Assembly (NCBI GenBank): GCA_951804985.1
Contig: OX638134.1
Coordinates: forward strand, 3,162,001 to 3,226,000
Source: Dryomyza anilis
Taxonomy: Eukaryota; Arthropoda; Insecta; Diptera; Dryomyzidae
Reading direction: 5' to 3'
DNA length: 64,000 nt
Both the position numbers and the translations under genes were made by a program. A model generated the notes under the pieces. It searched no databases. It worked only from the letters and a program-made list of their open reading frames with translations, and was not told the DNA's origin. Positions 11,393 through 23,215 of this stretch are shown one piece after another (within the stretch, counting starts at the first letter, position 1; each line of letters begins with the position of its first letter).

Positions 11393-14300
11393 TAATAATA
11401 AACAAAACAATTTTTTCAATGAAAAAAAGCAGCATTAAAGAATATAAATTTATGCTGCATACTTTTAGTAAAACAATTAGCCAAAGAGTTGCATACTTTT
11501 AGACAATTTTCCAAATTATATAAAATGTATTGCATATTTTTAGGATTTTTAGGATTTTTTTTTCTGCTTCATTTTGCAAATAAAAACTAAATAAAAAAAC
11601 AAACACTTTTTGAAACATCTATTTTTATTTTCAAAACATAGTAGGTACCACTGACAACTCATCAATTTGCATTTAGACCGCTCGAAGTATCCATCAAACC
11701 AACAACGAAATATTAAACGAATGTTTCCTGTGCTGTTGGCGCGATAAGCAGTATACAAAAATAACCATAAAATACCCTCTAAAAAATACGTCATAGTTTC
11801 AGGCGTCGCATTCAACCATTTGCCATTTATCAATTTTTCACTTTTTCCCAACTTTGATTGTGGTTTAATTTGTCGTGGCAAAGGCGTCAGTTGAGGGCGC
11901 GCAAATGACAAATGTTTATGCGCAAAGTTGCCACACCGCAGCGTAGCATAATTTTGGGCGCACAAATGTAAAAAAAATAAGTCTAAAAAATAACACAAAA
12001 AAATATAAAAAAAATGAAAAAATACAAAACGCTAAAAATGACAAATGGCGCTCAATCATGCGATGACCATGGTAAGAGTTTCGCCGCCAGGTAGCAAATA
12101 TGGCTGGTGACAGATAAAAAAAACATTTTTTTACTCTGCAGCATTTTAGGCGATTTCAATAAGATTTATGCGCGCAGCTTTTGTAGCAGACGATGGCATT
12201 TGATGCAGTCCTTAAACAGAGACTACTTTTTTTAGAAGTTTAACTTTTTTAAATTATCTTTCTTGACATTTATAATTTACACTAAAAAACAAGTGAAAAC
12301 AAAATAAAAAGACGCAACGGCCAGCACAAGTTTTGCAGCACAAATTTAATTATATTAAAAGTTTGTGCTATAAAAGCTTTTTGTTTACTTTTTGTTTTTT
12401 TAAAGTTGAAAACATGCACAGAAACTTTTTAATAAACTTTAATACACACTTTTTTAGCTACATATTTAACTGTTAAGTATGCATATAAAAGTGAATACAA
12501 AAGTAAAAAATCTAAAAAAAAAAAAAAAAACATTGAAAATATTGCACAAATAAATGCTTTTTATATTTCTGTAAACTTTTTAAACGTAATAAATGCGCGC
12601 TAAGAAAGCTACTACTATGCAGCGCGATAAAAGCTTTCAAAAACTGCATTACATTGAGTCGAAAAATAAAAATAAAATATACAATACAATAATATTTAAG
12701 TTGTTGTTGCTTTGTTGCATGCACAATAAAAAAAAGCTCGCTGAGATAAAAGTTGTCAACATAAATTCAATTGCGAATGCTTTAAAGTTTGCAGCAAAAG
12801 CTAAACAAAATAGCTTTGTCTGTCATTTGGCTATTTTTTTATTTTTCGATTACAATTTTTATTTTTTAAAAGTTATTAAAAGTTTTTAAATTAGCTTTTT
12901 AAGTTTTCGTTAAGGTAATCGAAAAAAAAATTGTTGCTTTGTGCTGCCACCTGTCTCGCACAACTTATGCCGCGCGCTGTCACAAACTATTCGACCACAA
13001 ATCCTTGTCTTCTAATTGCCTCCGGTTTACATGGTAACGCGATTGCCTAGTTACCTTGGTTACTTTGGTTGGTTACAACAGCGACAGCCGCCGCAGCATC
13101 TCATTAAAATCTCATTAGAAATTAGCTTCGCCAATAGTTGGCAACACTTGACACAGTCAAGTGGCTGCGCAAGACATGCAAGTGTTGCCAATTAGCAAAG
13201 TTTTAATTGAATGCTTGGTATGTAGCGCAGCACATTTTTATTTATTCATTCTAATCCCGCTTCCCTTCTCCCCACCCATTTTATTCTGCTACTCATCTTT
13301 CACATTCTCATCTCGAGAGTCTCATTTTTGTGCTATGCCTTAAGCTGAGGCCTATAACTTAATTTCTTTGCCGAAACTTTAATTGGCTTGCATCGCATTA
13401 GCCAGCCCCCGTTGGCGGTGGCCAGGCATGACACAGTTTCATAACTCATCAATTGTACGTGATGAATAGAGCTGCGCATTGTTGCTATTAACTCAAATCC
13501 CAGTCTAATTTGTTGTCTGCTCCCTGTTCAAAGTACAAGGTAGCCATTTCACCCTCAAAACACGTCCAAACTTTAAAAAGCTCTATAAGATTATGCCTCA
13601 CAATTTTAAAATTTATGATGTAGCGGTTTGAAATTATATGAAATAAATATTTAAAATTTACAGATGATATTTCATTTTTCATAATACGGTATAGTTCTTT
13701 CAAAAAATCAACAAAACATAAAAAGCTCTTTCAGTATTGAAAACTAACTTAAAATCGTTCAAAAGCTCCTTCACAAAAAGCTATACATTTCGATTTAATA
13801 AAAATTAAAAATATCATTTCGAAAATAATCATACTAAAACTTCATTAATATATTAATTTTTGAGAGAAGAATCATAAAATTTATAATTAATAAAAATTTC
13901 TCAAAAAAAGAGCTTTTCGAAAAATATGATTTTGAAGTAAAATTATACAAAAACTTCAAGTAAATAAAATATTTCGCTTTTTTCATAGAATCACAAAAAG
14001 AATTGAATTTTTGCTCATATCTCAAACGAGCTTTTTAGTATTTCTGCTCATTACAGCACTAATCTGCATTAATTTGACTTCGATTTAAATGACTTTCGGC
14101 TACCAACTTAAGCACTATTTAAACCCATAAAAAACTTTACAAAGACAATAAAAGAAAATTTAAAAAAAAATCACCTACATGTCACGAATGCGAATGCAAA
14201 TGAAGCCATCTGCAGTGAGTCCTAGTGCAGAAATAGAGTGGCAGAGTAAATAAAATAAAATCGAGCACTAAAGCAGAGTGATTCGGTTGAAATTCTGTCT

Positions 14301-15524
14301 AAAAGGCACCACTAAAAGCAGCGACGTCGACTGCAACCAAATGAAGCTCTTAGTTGCGGTGCTTAAAAAAGTGAATTAAAAAGTCACAAAAATCGAGTGC
14401 CAAACGGCGAGGTGTTTATACGTCTTGCAAAAAAAAAAGTTAAATAAAAAAAAAATTTATATTTTTTGTTGTCGGTTTTATTTGTAATGTAAGCTTAAAA
14501 AGCTTGGAGCGGGCAACTTGTACGCCATACAATCGACAGACAGACTAACGGACGAAGAGACAGACAGTTGCACGTATGTGTATGTGCTCAGTGTTGCATG
14601 CAGCTTAACGTGTGTCTGTCCATTCATCCGTCTGTCTGTCCTTTTGTCTGTCAGTCTGTGTATATGGTGTTCTTATGGCGGGACGACACTTGAAAGCGTT
14701 GCGCCTGAAAGCCATTAAATGAATTAATATTTACTTAGGACTTTAAATGCTTGCAACACCAACTTCGAGGTGGCACGACCATCCCCGCTGCCCTCACACG
14801 CCCTCGGCGCTACAAATGAAAGGAACTGAAAGCGCTTCGTTTCAATTGAATTCGGTTGCAAACCAAAAAAAAAAAAAAATATTTTAAAAAATAAAATATA
14901 GCACGAGTCGGTTGAACGACACCCGGTTTGCTTTGGCTTTGGTTTGGCTTTGTTCGGTTGGTTTCTGGCTTGACTTGGTTGGGCTATACTAGGGTTTGCC
15001 GCACAAGGCGGATAGACCAAAAGTTAAAATCACACGCAAAAAATGTAGACAAAATGTTAAAATTTCACACATTAAATATGGCAGAACGAATGTTAGAGCT
15101 AGATTAAAAAAAAAAGAACTTTGCAAAAGAGTGATAAAGTATTTGTGGAAGTATGAGGCATTTTGAGGCACAAGTTGCTTGCTTTGAAATTGTATTTGAA
15201 AAGCTGTTTAAGGTGCTTGAAAACTGTAAGCTAAACAGCTTATTTAGCGTAAATGAAGCTGCAAATGAAATGTTTTGCAATAACATAAGACTGACGGGAG
15301 AAGGAGAAGGGTTTTGAGAAATGAAATTAGATAGAAAGAGTTTTACATTTAAAATAGGAAATTATAAAAAACAAATATTAACTGTATATGTCTAGAAACA
15401 ATATGATCTGTATAAGAAGTATAAAAGTAAATATTTAAGTATTGCGGCCATTTTAAATATGACTTTTAAACCATTAAAAAATTAAAAAAAAATTCAAAAT
15501 ATTTTTTAGAAAAATTAAGTTTTT
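11393..15524. other. Non-coding sequence with a local cluster of the GCATACTTTTAG motif
   Basis: Three copies of the dispersed motif lie within 90 bp (11455, 11489 and 11530). 12400-12900 is A/T-rich. 13700-14040 has scattered AAAAGCTC/GAGCTTTT words. No exon recognised. The 149-codon minus-strand frame at 11549-11998 begins at TTG, not ATG, and shows no family similarity I know. Confidence 0.45.
14533..14660. repeat. Inverted CAGA / TCTG microsatellites
   Basis: GACAGACAGACTAACGGAC near 14535 and GTCTGTCTGTCC near 14630 are opposed tetranucleotide tracts about 70 bp apart, able to pair as a hairpin in single strands. Confidence 0.7.
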
Positions 15525-15815
15525 TTGGAAAGCTTTTCTTAATAAAGCTGTTTTTGAAAACTTTATATAAAGCTGTTTTTTAAAGCTTTTTTTTTTGGAT
15601 TTTTTTTTAATAAAGCTTTTTCATAAATTTAAAAAAATTTTCGAGAGCTTTTTCAAAAAACTTTTTCGAAAGCTTTTAAAAAAATAATTTACGATAGCTT
15701 TTTAAAAAAAAAATTCGAAAGCTTTTTCAAACCAAAAAAAAAAACTTTTTCGAAAGCTTTTTTGAAAAGCTTTTTGATAATACTTCTGAAAGCTTTTTGC
15801 AAGATTTTAATGAAG
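15525..15815. repeat. AAAGCTTT-based degenerate tandem repeat
   Basis: About 13 occurrences of AAGCTTTT or AAAGCTG at 20-30 bp spacing with poly(T)/poly(A) spacers. Unit length is irregular. Non-coding. Confidence 0.75.
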
Positions 15816-17251
15816 TTTTCTAAAAATAAAGTAACTAAATATTCTTGAAAGTTTTCAATTTTTTAGTTTTCTTTGTAGTTATTTTTTTATAATTAAAGCT
15901 TTTTACAAACTTATTTCATTTTTTAAATATCTTTCCTAAAAAGTTAAATTTTAATAAGATTTTTAAAAAGCTTATTAAAAATCAAGATTTTTTTTTGGAA
16001 AATTTTATTTAAAAATTTCTGAAACTTTTTAACAGATTTGTCAAAAGTTATTTAAAAACAATAAATTTTAAGTTTTACAAATAAAAGTTGTAATTTTTGA
16101 AAAGCTTCGTTAAGCATAAAAACGCATTGTGCAGCTTTTAAAAGAAAAAGCTTGTTTTTTTTAACAGGTTTTTTTTAAATTAAAGCTTAGTGTAAAGCTT
16201 GTTTTAATTTTATATAATTTAATTTTACAAAATTTTTATATTTTCTACTTTTAGTTATTTCTCGAAATATTAAAGCATTTTCTTCATGGCCCCATTAGTA
16301 AATAGAATAATTCGCACACATGCACATACATATAGTACTTAAATAAATAGACCACTTTCATTCAAATGTCTACGCAGAGCAACACAATTATTTTATATTA
16401 TTTGCTTTTGGCTGTGTGCGCATAAGTGTGAGTCTGATGTGTGTGTTTGAGATGGTGTTTGTGATTTCAAGTGTTTTGTTTAATATTATAACAACGCATT
16501 AACAACATTTGCACCAACAATGCTACGACAACGTCTTATGCTTCTGCTACTTCTGCTCCTTGGGAGCTTTTTCCAAACTGCTCCTCCTACTCCGCAACAT
16601 CATGCCTTGTCAACTATTTGGCAAACAAATAAAACTAAAAATTTAACGCTCTCGAGTACAATGTAAACAAGCGGCGGTAGCAGCAGCTACGAGTTTCGAG
16701 ACCCCAAAGAATGAAACGCTATGCAAAGTCGTCGTCGTTGTTGGTGTCGGGGATCCTTTCATTGCTGCTAACATCTTTGACAAACACAAGATTTCTAGAG
16801 AGTCCTTTTGTTAGCCTAAGAAGCAGCAACAGCAACAGGAGCAGCAACAAAAAGCAAATAAATGAAACAAATTTGTTTTTATGCTGCTACCACTGCTTCT
16901 TCTTCTACTTCTTATTTTTATTCTTCTTCTACTTTCAACAAATTTGGCTTTGACACTTTCAAGTTGTGCAAAAGCTATACCCCTCGCATTGAACGCATTT
17001 TCACACTTAACCAAATTTGTATTTGGCAGTCGGAAATTGAAAATGAGAAAATTAAATTGCAAAGTTCTTGCAAAACCCGAAATGCTGTTCGCACCAGCAA
17101 TAACAACAGAAAAACTACCAAACGAAAAAAAAAAATCTTTATTGTTGCTGCTGTTGCTGTAATTTCGCGCACTTGGTGCCGCGCATTAACAAATATTGAA
17201 TTTGTACTCGACGAACTTGTGTAATTTGCGCTGAAATTGAAATGGTTTTGT
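15816..17251. other. Non-coding
   Basis: 16480-17220 is less AT-rich with several overlapping open frames on both strands (60-133 codons) rich in S, L, F and C. None starts with a supported ATG plus splice context, and none resembles a known domain. CAG/CTT triplets occur at 16820-16930. Confidence 0.45.
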
Positions 17252-17550
17252 TGTGATTTTGATTTTAGGCGCAAAGCTCTACTAAGTGTGACTGATGCTA
17301 AGTAGAGCTTTTGTGATTTTTCGCTTAGCTTTTCAATGCTGACATCGAATTGGTCAATATTTTTAATTAAATTCATTGTAGTATGCAGAAAATTAAACCT
17401 GTTAAGTTTGATTGTAATTTTAGGTAAAAGCTTTACTAAGTGTGAGTTGCACTTAGTAGAGCTTTTGTGTAATTTCGCTTAGCTTTTAAATGCTGACGCG
17501 TTGGCTGGTCAACATTTTTAATTGAATTCATTGCAGAATACATAAAATTA
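17252..17550. repeat. Tandem duplication (~150 bp) carrying a stem-loop in each copy
   Basis: Copies at about 17252-17393 and 17407-17550 share TTTTAGG, GCTTAGCTTTT, AATGCTGAC, GGTCAA and TTTTTAATT-A-ATTCATTG. Each contains a hairpin. In copy 2, AAAGCTTTACTAAGTG (17427-17442) pairs with CACTTAGTAGAGCTTT (17450-17465) at 15 of 16 positions plus one G-U, with a 7-nt loop. In copy 1 the equivalent is about 17273-17312. Confidence 0.8.
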
Positions 17551-19317
17551 ACTCTCTCACACAACCAACTACACCAAACTGCACAAATCTATTTGACTTT
17601 CGTCTATATTTATATTAGCTTTTTTTTTGGCGCTGTTGCTTTTTTGTGTGACGTCAACTGCGCAGCGCCTACACATCTTGTTGCTGCCAATATTAAGTCC
17701 ATCTTGCCCCGCTGCCCTTCGACGTCCCTCGAAAGGCTTTGGTAAAACGTTTGTTGAGTTTTATGTGGGCGCCCAGAGGACGAACCGAACAGGGTATGGT
17801 ATAAAGTAAAATGTCGGCACGTTGGAGCGCCACACTTTGTACACAGTAATTTGACCCGAAAGCAAATGTAAATAAAAGCTCAACACACCGGGGCATCCGG
17901 TAGAGTATGGGAAATGACGACGGGGTTTCGAATAGAAAATTGTATAACTTAATGAAACACGGACAGCAAAAAACAAACAGTGCACTGGAAAGAGCAATAG
18001 AGACAGAGGAGCAGTACAGAGCAAAGATGAGCAGAGAAGAGCAAAGGGGAGCAAATAAGAGCAAAGCAGTGAAACCTAACCAAACGTAAAAGCCATAAAG
18101 TCAAAGCATTTTGTATTTGTTCATGTGTTGGTTTGTCCATGACGGGGAGAGGACTCTGTCTCTCTGTCTGTGTTGCACACACAAAGCTCTTGTACATGAG
18201 CGGATTACGTTTGACGAAGTTTTGAGCTGTTTGTTGCTGCGTTTCACTCTGCGGCACGTATGCAACTGCTAGGCAACCGTTTCAGCTCATGTATTTGGAT
18301 TGGGTGTGTGCAAAATGACCAAAAGCTTACATAGGTAACAAAAAAAAAAAATGAAAATGAAGCTGCTGTGTCTTCTGCATTGTATGTGTGTGTCGAGGGA
18401 AAATTAAAATTAAAATGTGAACATTTTTTATATTGCATGTGTGTGTGTGAGACGAAAGCGTTGCTAAATAAAGACGAAACCAAAGAAGATGAAGCAAACG
18501 AAGTGCTTATTAAGCATGCAGACATGCCGGGAGCAATGCAAAAAATACTCCAAAAAAAGCAGTAACAAAAATAAGTGAGCTTACAAACTAAACAAGCTTT
18601 TTTATGCATTTTAATTAAGGCTTTTGTTGCATTATGTGGTAAATTTAATTAGATTTTAATTACTTCGCAGACACACACACAACACATGTGTGTGCATGGC
18701 AGCTGAGAGAAAATGAGCTTTTTTGTGATTTCGCTTGCAACAAATTACAATTTTTCTTAAATGCAGTTTCTCTACTAAGAAGTTTTACTATCCTAAAAAT
18801 ATCCACTTGCATGAAGTCATCAGCTTTGGAAATGTGCATCATCATCAATGCTTCCTTGACACGCATAACCTAGTTGGCAGTTCGTTGTCGCTATTGTCAC
18901 GCGCAACTTTATGCTTTCGTTGACCTAATTTTGGTTAAAGTTATAAAAGATTACTGTCGTTTCTATTGCAGCATAATAAAAACAAGTAACAAATTTGCTC
19001 TAAAACCTTCGCTGAAAGTGATCCAAAGCAAAAAAGCTCTAAAAATTTTAGATGTTGGCAGCAATTTTAATAGTTTAATTTGAGTGTCAGCACGTTTTAT
19101 TGGCAGACATTCGTATTATAACTTTTTCTACAACGCATTTAATACATTTCTTTAAAACATAGTTTTTTGGAATAAAGATTTATAATATAAGTTAAAAATA
19201 TTACAAAAAAAAATGTAAAATAATAATCCATTTAAGTTTTCAAAATAAAGTATTTAGTTTTTAAGATTTCTAATAAATAAATCAAATATGTAATAGTTCA
19301 CAAAAAAACTCGTAAAA
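17551..19317. other. Non-coding
   Basis: GC content is locally higher at 17620-18280, but frames on both strands are short and unrelated to known families. TG/CA microsatellites lie at 18385-18395, 18437-18450 and 18669-18693. No exon recognised. Confidence 0.45.
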
Positions 19318-19905
19318 GTGTTCTCTCACAAAAAGCTCGAAACAACTTTTCTAACAAGAATATCGAAAAAGTGTTCTCGCATAAAGAGCTGGATAAAGCT
19401 TTTCTATAAAAAAGCTCTAAAATCTTTTATTTCACAAAAAACTCGAAAAAGCTTTTTATACTCTAGAAAAAGCATTTATTTTTCAAAAAGCTCAAAAAAG
19501 CTTTTCTCACAAAAAGCTCAAAAAAGCTTTTCTCACAAAAAGCTCAAAAAAACTTTTCTCACAAAAACCTCGGAAAATATTTTCTCAAAAAAGCTACAAA
19601 AAACCTATATCACAAAAAATGTCAAAACTAATTTCATACAAAAAGCTCGAAAAAGCTTTGCTCACAAAAAACTTGTGAAAAGATTTTCACAAAAATATCC
19701 AAAAATGTTTACTCACAAAGGCTCGAAAAAGAGATTCTCACAAAAATTTCCAAAAAGCATTACTTACAAAAATCTCGAAAAAGCTTTTCTCAAAAAAGGT
19801 CAAAAAAGCTTTACTTACAAAAAAGCTTTACTTACAAAAAAGCTTTACTTACAAAAAAGCTCGAAAAAAAATTTTCACTAAAAGCTCGAAAAATAGCTAT
19901 TTTAC
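19318..19905. repeat. AAAGCTC/AAAGCTTTT tandem repeat, unit about 26 bp
   Basis: About 20 units of CTCACAAAAAGCTC followed by AAAAAAGCTTTT, ending in a local 17-mer array (ACAAAAAAGCTTTACTT, three copies at about 19820-19870). A 187-codon open frame starting at GTG spans the array; it is K/S/F-rich and is only a translation of the repeat. Confidence 0.92.
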
Positions 19906-22115
19906 AAAAATCTAAAAATAAAAGTTTGAATACATAAAAAGTTTTTAAAAAATTCTCAAACAATTAAATACATTTATACCTCAACCACAGATTAGTTCGT
20001 AAAAAGCTCAAATAAAATGAAATAAAAACTTTAAATTTAACAATATTTGAATATTTCCATATTTTTACGATAAAAAATTATGACCAACGAGAAAATGTTG
20101 CATTTTGTTACAAATAAGTATATTTCAAAAATGACTGCCTATCATAACTTTAAGCTTTTAGCGGTGATATGATCAAAATTATATATATTAAAAAAAAAAA
20201 AATGACAGTCGATTATTAGCATTTTCCAACTGACACCACCCGTCTGCTTTCCATTCAATTCATTTCAATTGAATTCAATTGCAATTTCAATGGACGGTGA
20301 TGATGATTATGATGACGGTGCGTCATTACTTTAAAGGCGACTCGCCTGAAAGCTTTTCGTTGCACGTAATGCCCACGGGAGCTAGCTACTTGCAGCTGAG
20401 TAATATTTTGAAACCACTTTATACCCCATACTATAACTATAGAGTAGCGCAACAAGAAATAGGAAAGTCGACCAAAGTGCGACTGTCTGTCAGTCTCACC
20501 GACAGTTATTGCAAAAATTTTATAGAAAATTACTCTAGCGCAGCTTTTATTAAAACGTTATTATAAAGAAACAACAACAGCTATAATAATAGCAACAGCA
20601 ATAGCAATAGCAACAAGAACACACAATAAGTGGCAATAAGTAATTGATTACATCTCAGGGGAGCCCAACAACCGCCCGGCTCTCAAATATAAACTAAATG
20701 ACTTTTTGAAAACAACCATTCAACCACTTTTTCGCCTGCGTGGGCAGCAAATGTAAGGGAGGAACGTAGGGGAGAAGGTGGCGCAGCTGCTGCGGTGGCT
20801 GGTGGTTATGTTTGTTGCCACTGTGCGGCGCTACAATAAATTTTCAACGTTTGGCGCCGCGCGGACTATAAACAATAACAATAATTTTTCGCCAACGCCA
20901 ACGAAATATGTTTAGACAACAAAAGCAATAATAATAAATAGGCAACCAACACATACAACACATACCACATAGACATAGACACCGACACCAATACAACGAT
21001 GGCACCAACACCGCCATGACCAAGGCGGCGCAGCAAATATGGGTGGAGTCTCTCTCGAAGCTCTGGAGTTCTGTATTTATGACTAATTTAGTTGAAACCG
21101 CAAAGTCATTGAGAACTTCTTTGTGGTTTCACTCTATAGTCAGTCGTTCGTTTGTTTGTGCTATTTGCGATCTTGGCGCTATTTGCGGTGCTCGTTATTG
21201 TGCTGCTTGTATTGCTGCTTTTGCTGTTTTAGTGCCGCTGAGCCACAGGTGTGGCCATTAGCTAAACCAAAGTGGAGGCGGGCCGATACGGGTCGCGCGA
21301 ATGCCTGCGGAAATACGCAGTGGAAACGGAAACGACACAAGTGCGGGAAGCTATCCGAAGTGCTGTCAAAGCCATCGAAATGAAGCAGAATGATGGTGAA
21401 AAGCTTTTAATTTCTTGAAGTGAATTTATGAGCCAAAGTAAATTGCAAAAGGCGTGGAATGGCAAAGAGATGTAACAGCCGTGTGCAAAAGTAGAAAATA
21501 CACTCACAAATATTAAATTCCATTCATTTAATAGTTTTTTGGATAATATTTTAATGAGTCTGAGGTTGCCTCAATGTAGAAGTTAGTTGTGACAACCAAC
21601 TTTATGTGAAATTTACACAAATTAGTTGTTGGAACTTAAAAAATAATCAGTTGATACTTAAAAAATTATCAAACGTACTCACCAAATTATTATTTAATTT
21701 AAATTTATCGTTTACTGAGACCATTAAATGCTATAAAGTACTATTGAAAAATACTGTGTTGGTATTATTTAAATATTTCTGAGTTCATATGTGTTTTAAT
21801 AAGAATATATATTTAAAGCTTCATCATTAAATAAAAAGGTCTTCAATTTAACAACTTATAGTAAATTTTTGCTGCGTGTAAAAGCAAAAGACAGCCAGCA
21901 AAATGTAACGTTCTATTAAAAGAAAGAAATAAAGCAATAAAGACAACATGAAAGGACATAAAAAGCCATAAATTCTTTTAAAATTGCATAAGCCAGTAAC
22001 TGTAAGTAATCTGTTGCAAACATTAGACAGCAGTTCAAAGCACTTAATTGCCATAAACGTGTCAAAAAGCTCCATCTTATGTTTAATAATTGAAAGTATG
22101 AACTTTAAGTAGAAA
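19906..22115. other. Non-coding; GC-richer island at 20650-21400
   Basis: 20650-21400 has balanced composition and many CG dinucleotides (GGCGCCGCGCGG near 20853). It could be a regulatory or promoter region of the host gene, but I see no TATA/Inr arrangement or exon I can defend. Overlapping frames on both strands match nothing known. Confidence 0.4.
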
Positions 22116-23215
22116 CAACTAAATTTATATTCTATTATAAAGTAAAAGTTTATATAACTAAAAGTTTATGAAAAGCTAAAACAATTTTTTTGATATAAAA
22201 TCCTTTTAAGAAAAAAATGCTTAAAAAACAATTATTTTTAGAAAAAAAATGTTTTCTGATAAAATATATTTGATATGAATGCTTTTTCTGAGAAGAAAAT
22301 GTTGAAAAAGCTTTTTGAAATTAAAGCTATTTCTGAAAAAAGCTTTTGAAATGAAAGCTTTTTCCGAAAAAAACTTTTTGAAACGAAAGCTTTTTCTGAA
22401 AAAAAAAATTTCGTAAGAAAGCTTTTCTGAAATTTTATTTATTTTTTTTAAATGAAAGTTGTTTCTTAAAAAAAACTTTTGGAAATGAAAATTATTTCTG
22501 AAAAAAAAAAGTTTTTTATATTAAAGCTTTTACGAACCGCTAAATTTAAATTCTATTATAAGGAAAACGTTTATATAGTTCTGAAAAAACTAGGTACAAG
22601 CTAAAAATAAGTTTTTCATATAAAAGCCTTTAAAGAAAAAAAATTTAAAAATTTGTTATTTTTAGAAAAAAGTTTTCTGATAACATCTCTTTGATATGAA
22701 TACTTTTTCTAATGAAATATTGGAAATGAATGCCTTTTCTAAAAAAAATCTTTTTAAAAAGAAAGCTATTTCTGAAAAAATCTTTTTGAAATAAAAGCTT
22801 TTTCCAAAAAAAGCTTTTTGAAATGAAAGATTTTCAGGAAAAAAAAACTATTGAAATGAAAGCTTTTTCGGATCAAAAAGCTATAAATGCTTTTTCCAAA
22901 AATAATATTTGAAATGAAAGCTTTTTGAACTTAAAGCTACTTCTGAAGAAATCTTTTTGAAATGAAAGCTTTTTCGGAAAAATAATTTTTGAAATGAACG
23001 CATTTTCAAGAAAAAAAAAAACTTTTGAATTGAAAGCTTTTTCTAAAAAAATAATCTTTTCCGAAAAATGTTTCAATTGCTTTAGCTGAACAAAACTTTT
23101 TGAAATGAAAGCTTTTTTTAAACACACTTTTGCAAATGTAATCTATTTCTGAAAAAAAAGCTTTTTCTGCAAATAATTTTTGAATAACAGCTTTTTCTGA
23201 AAACAGTTTCCTGAA
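22116..23215. repeat. GAAATGAAAGCTTTTTCTG repeat with a larger ~420-bp duplication
   Basis: About 25 irregular units of GAAATGAAAGCTTTTTCTG plus poly(A). A ~190-bp leader containing TATTCTATTATAA, TTTTTAGAAAAAA, GTTTTCTGATAA and TTTGATATGAAT occurs at both 22118-22310 and 22541-22730, so the block itself duplicated. Confidence 0.85.

Noticed and set aside
11549..11998. 149-codon minus-strand frame
   Set aside because: It opens at TTG with the first ATG far inside, has no domain or splice context, and its AT-rich composition matches its surroundings.
19318..19881. 187-codon plus-strand open frame
   Set aside because: It starts at GTG, is made of K/S/F repeats and coincides exactly with the AAAGCTC/AAAGCTTTT tandem array.
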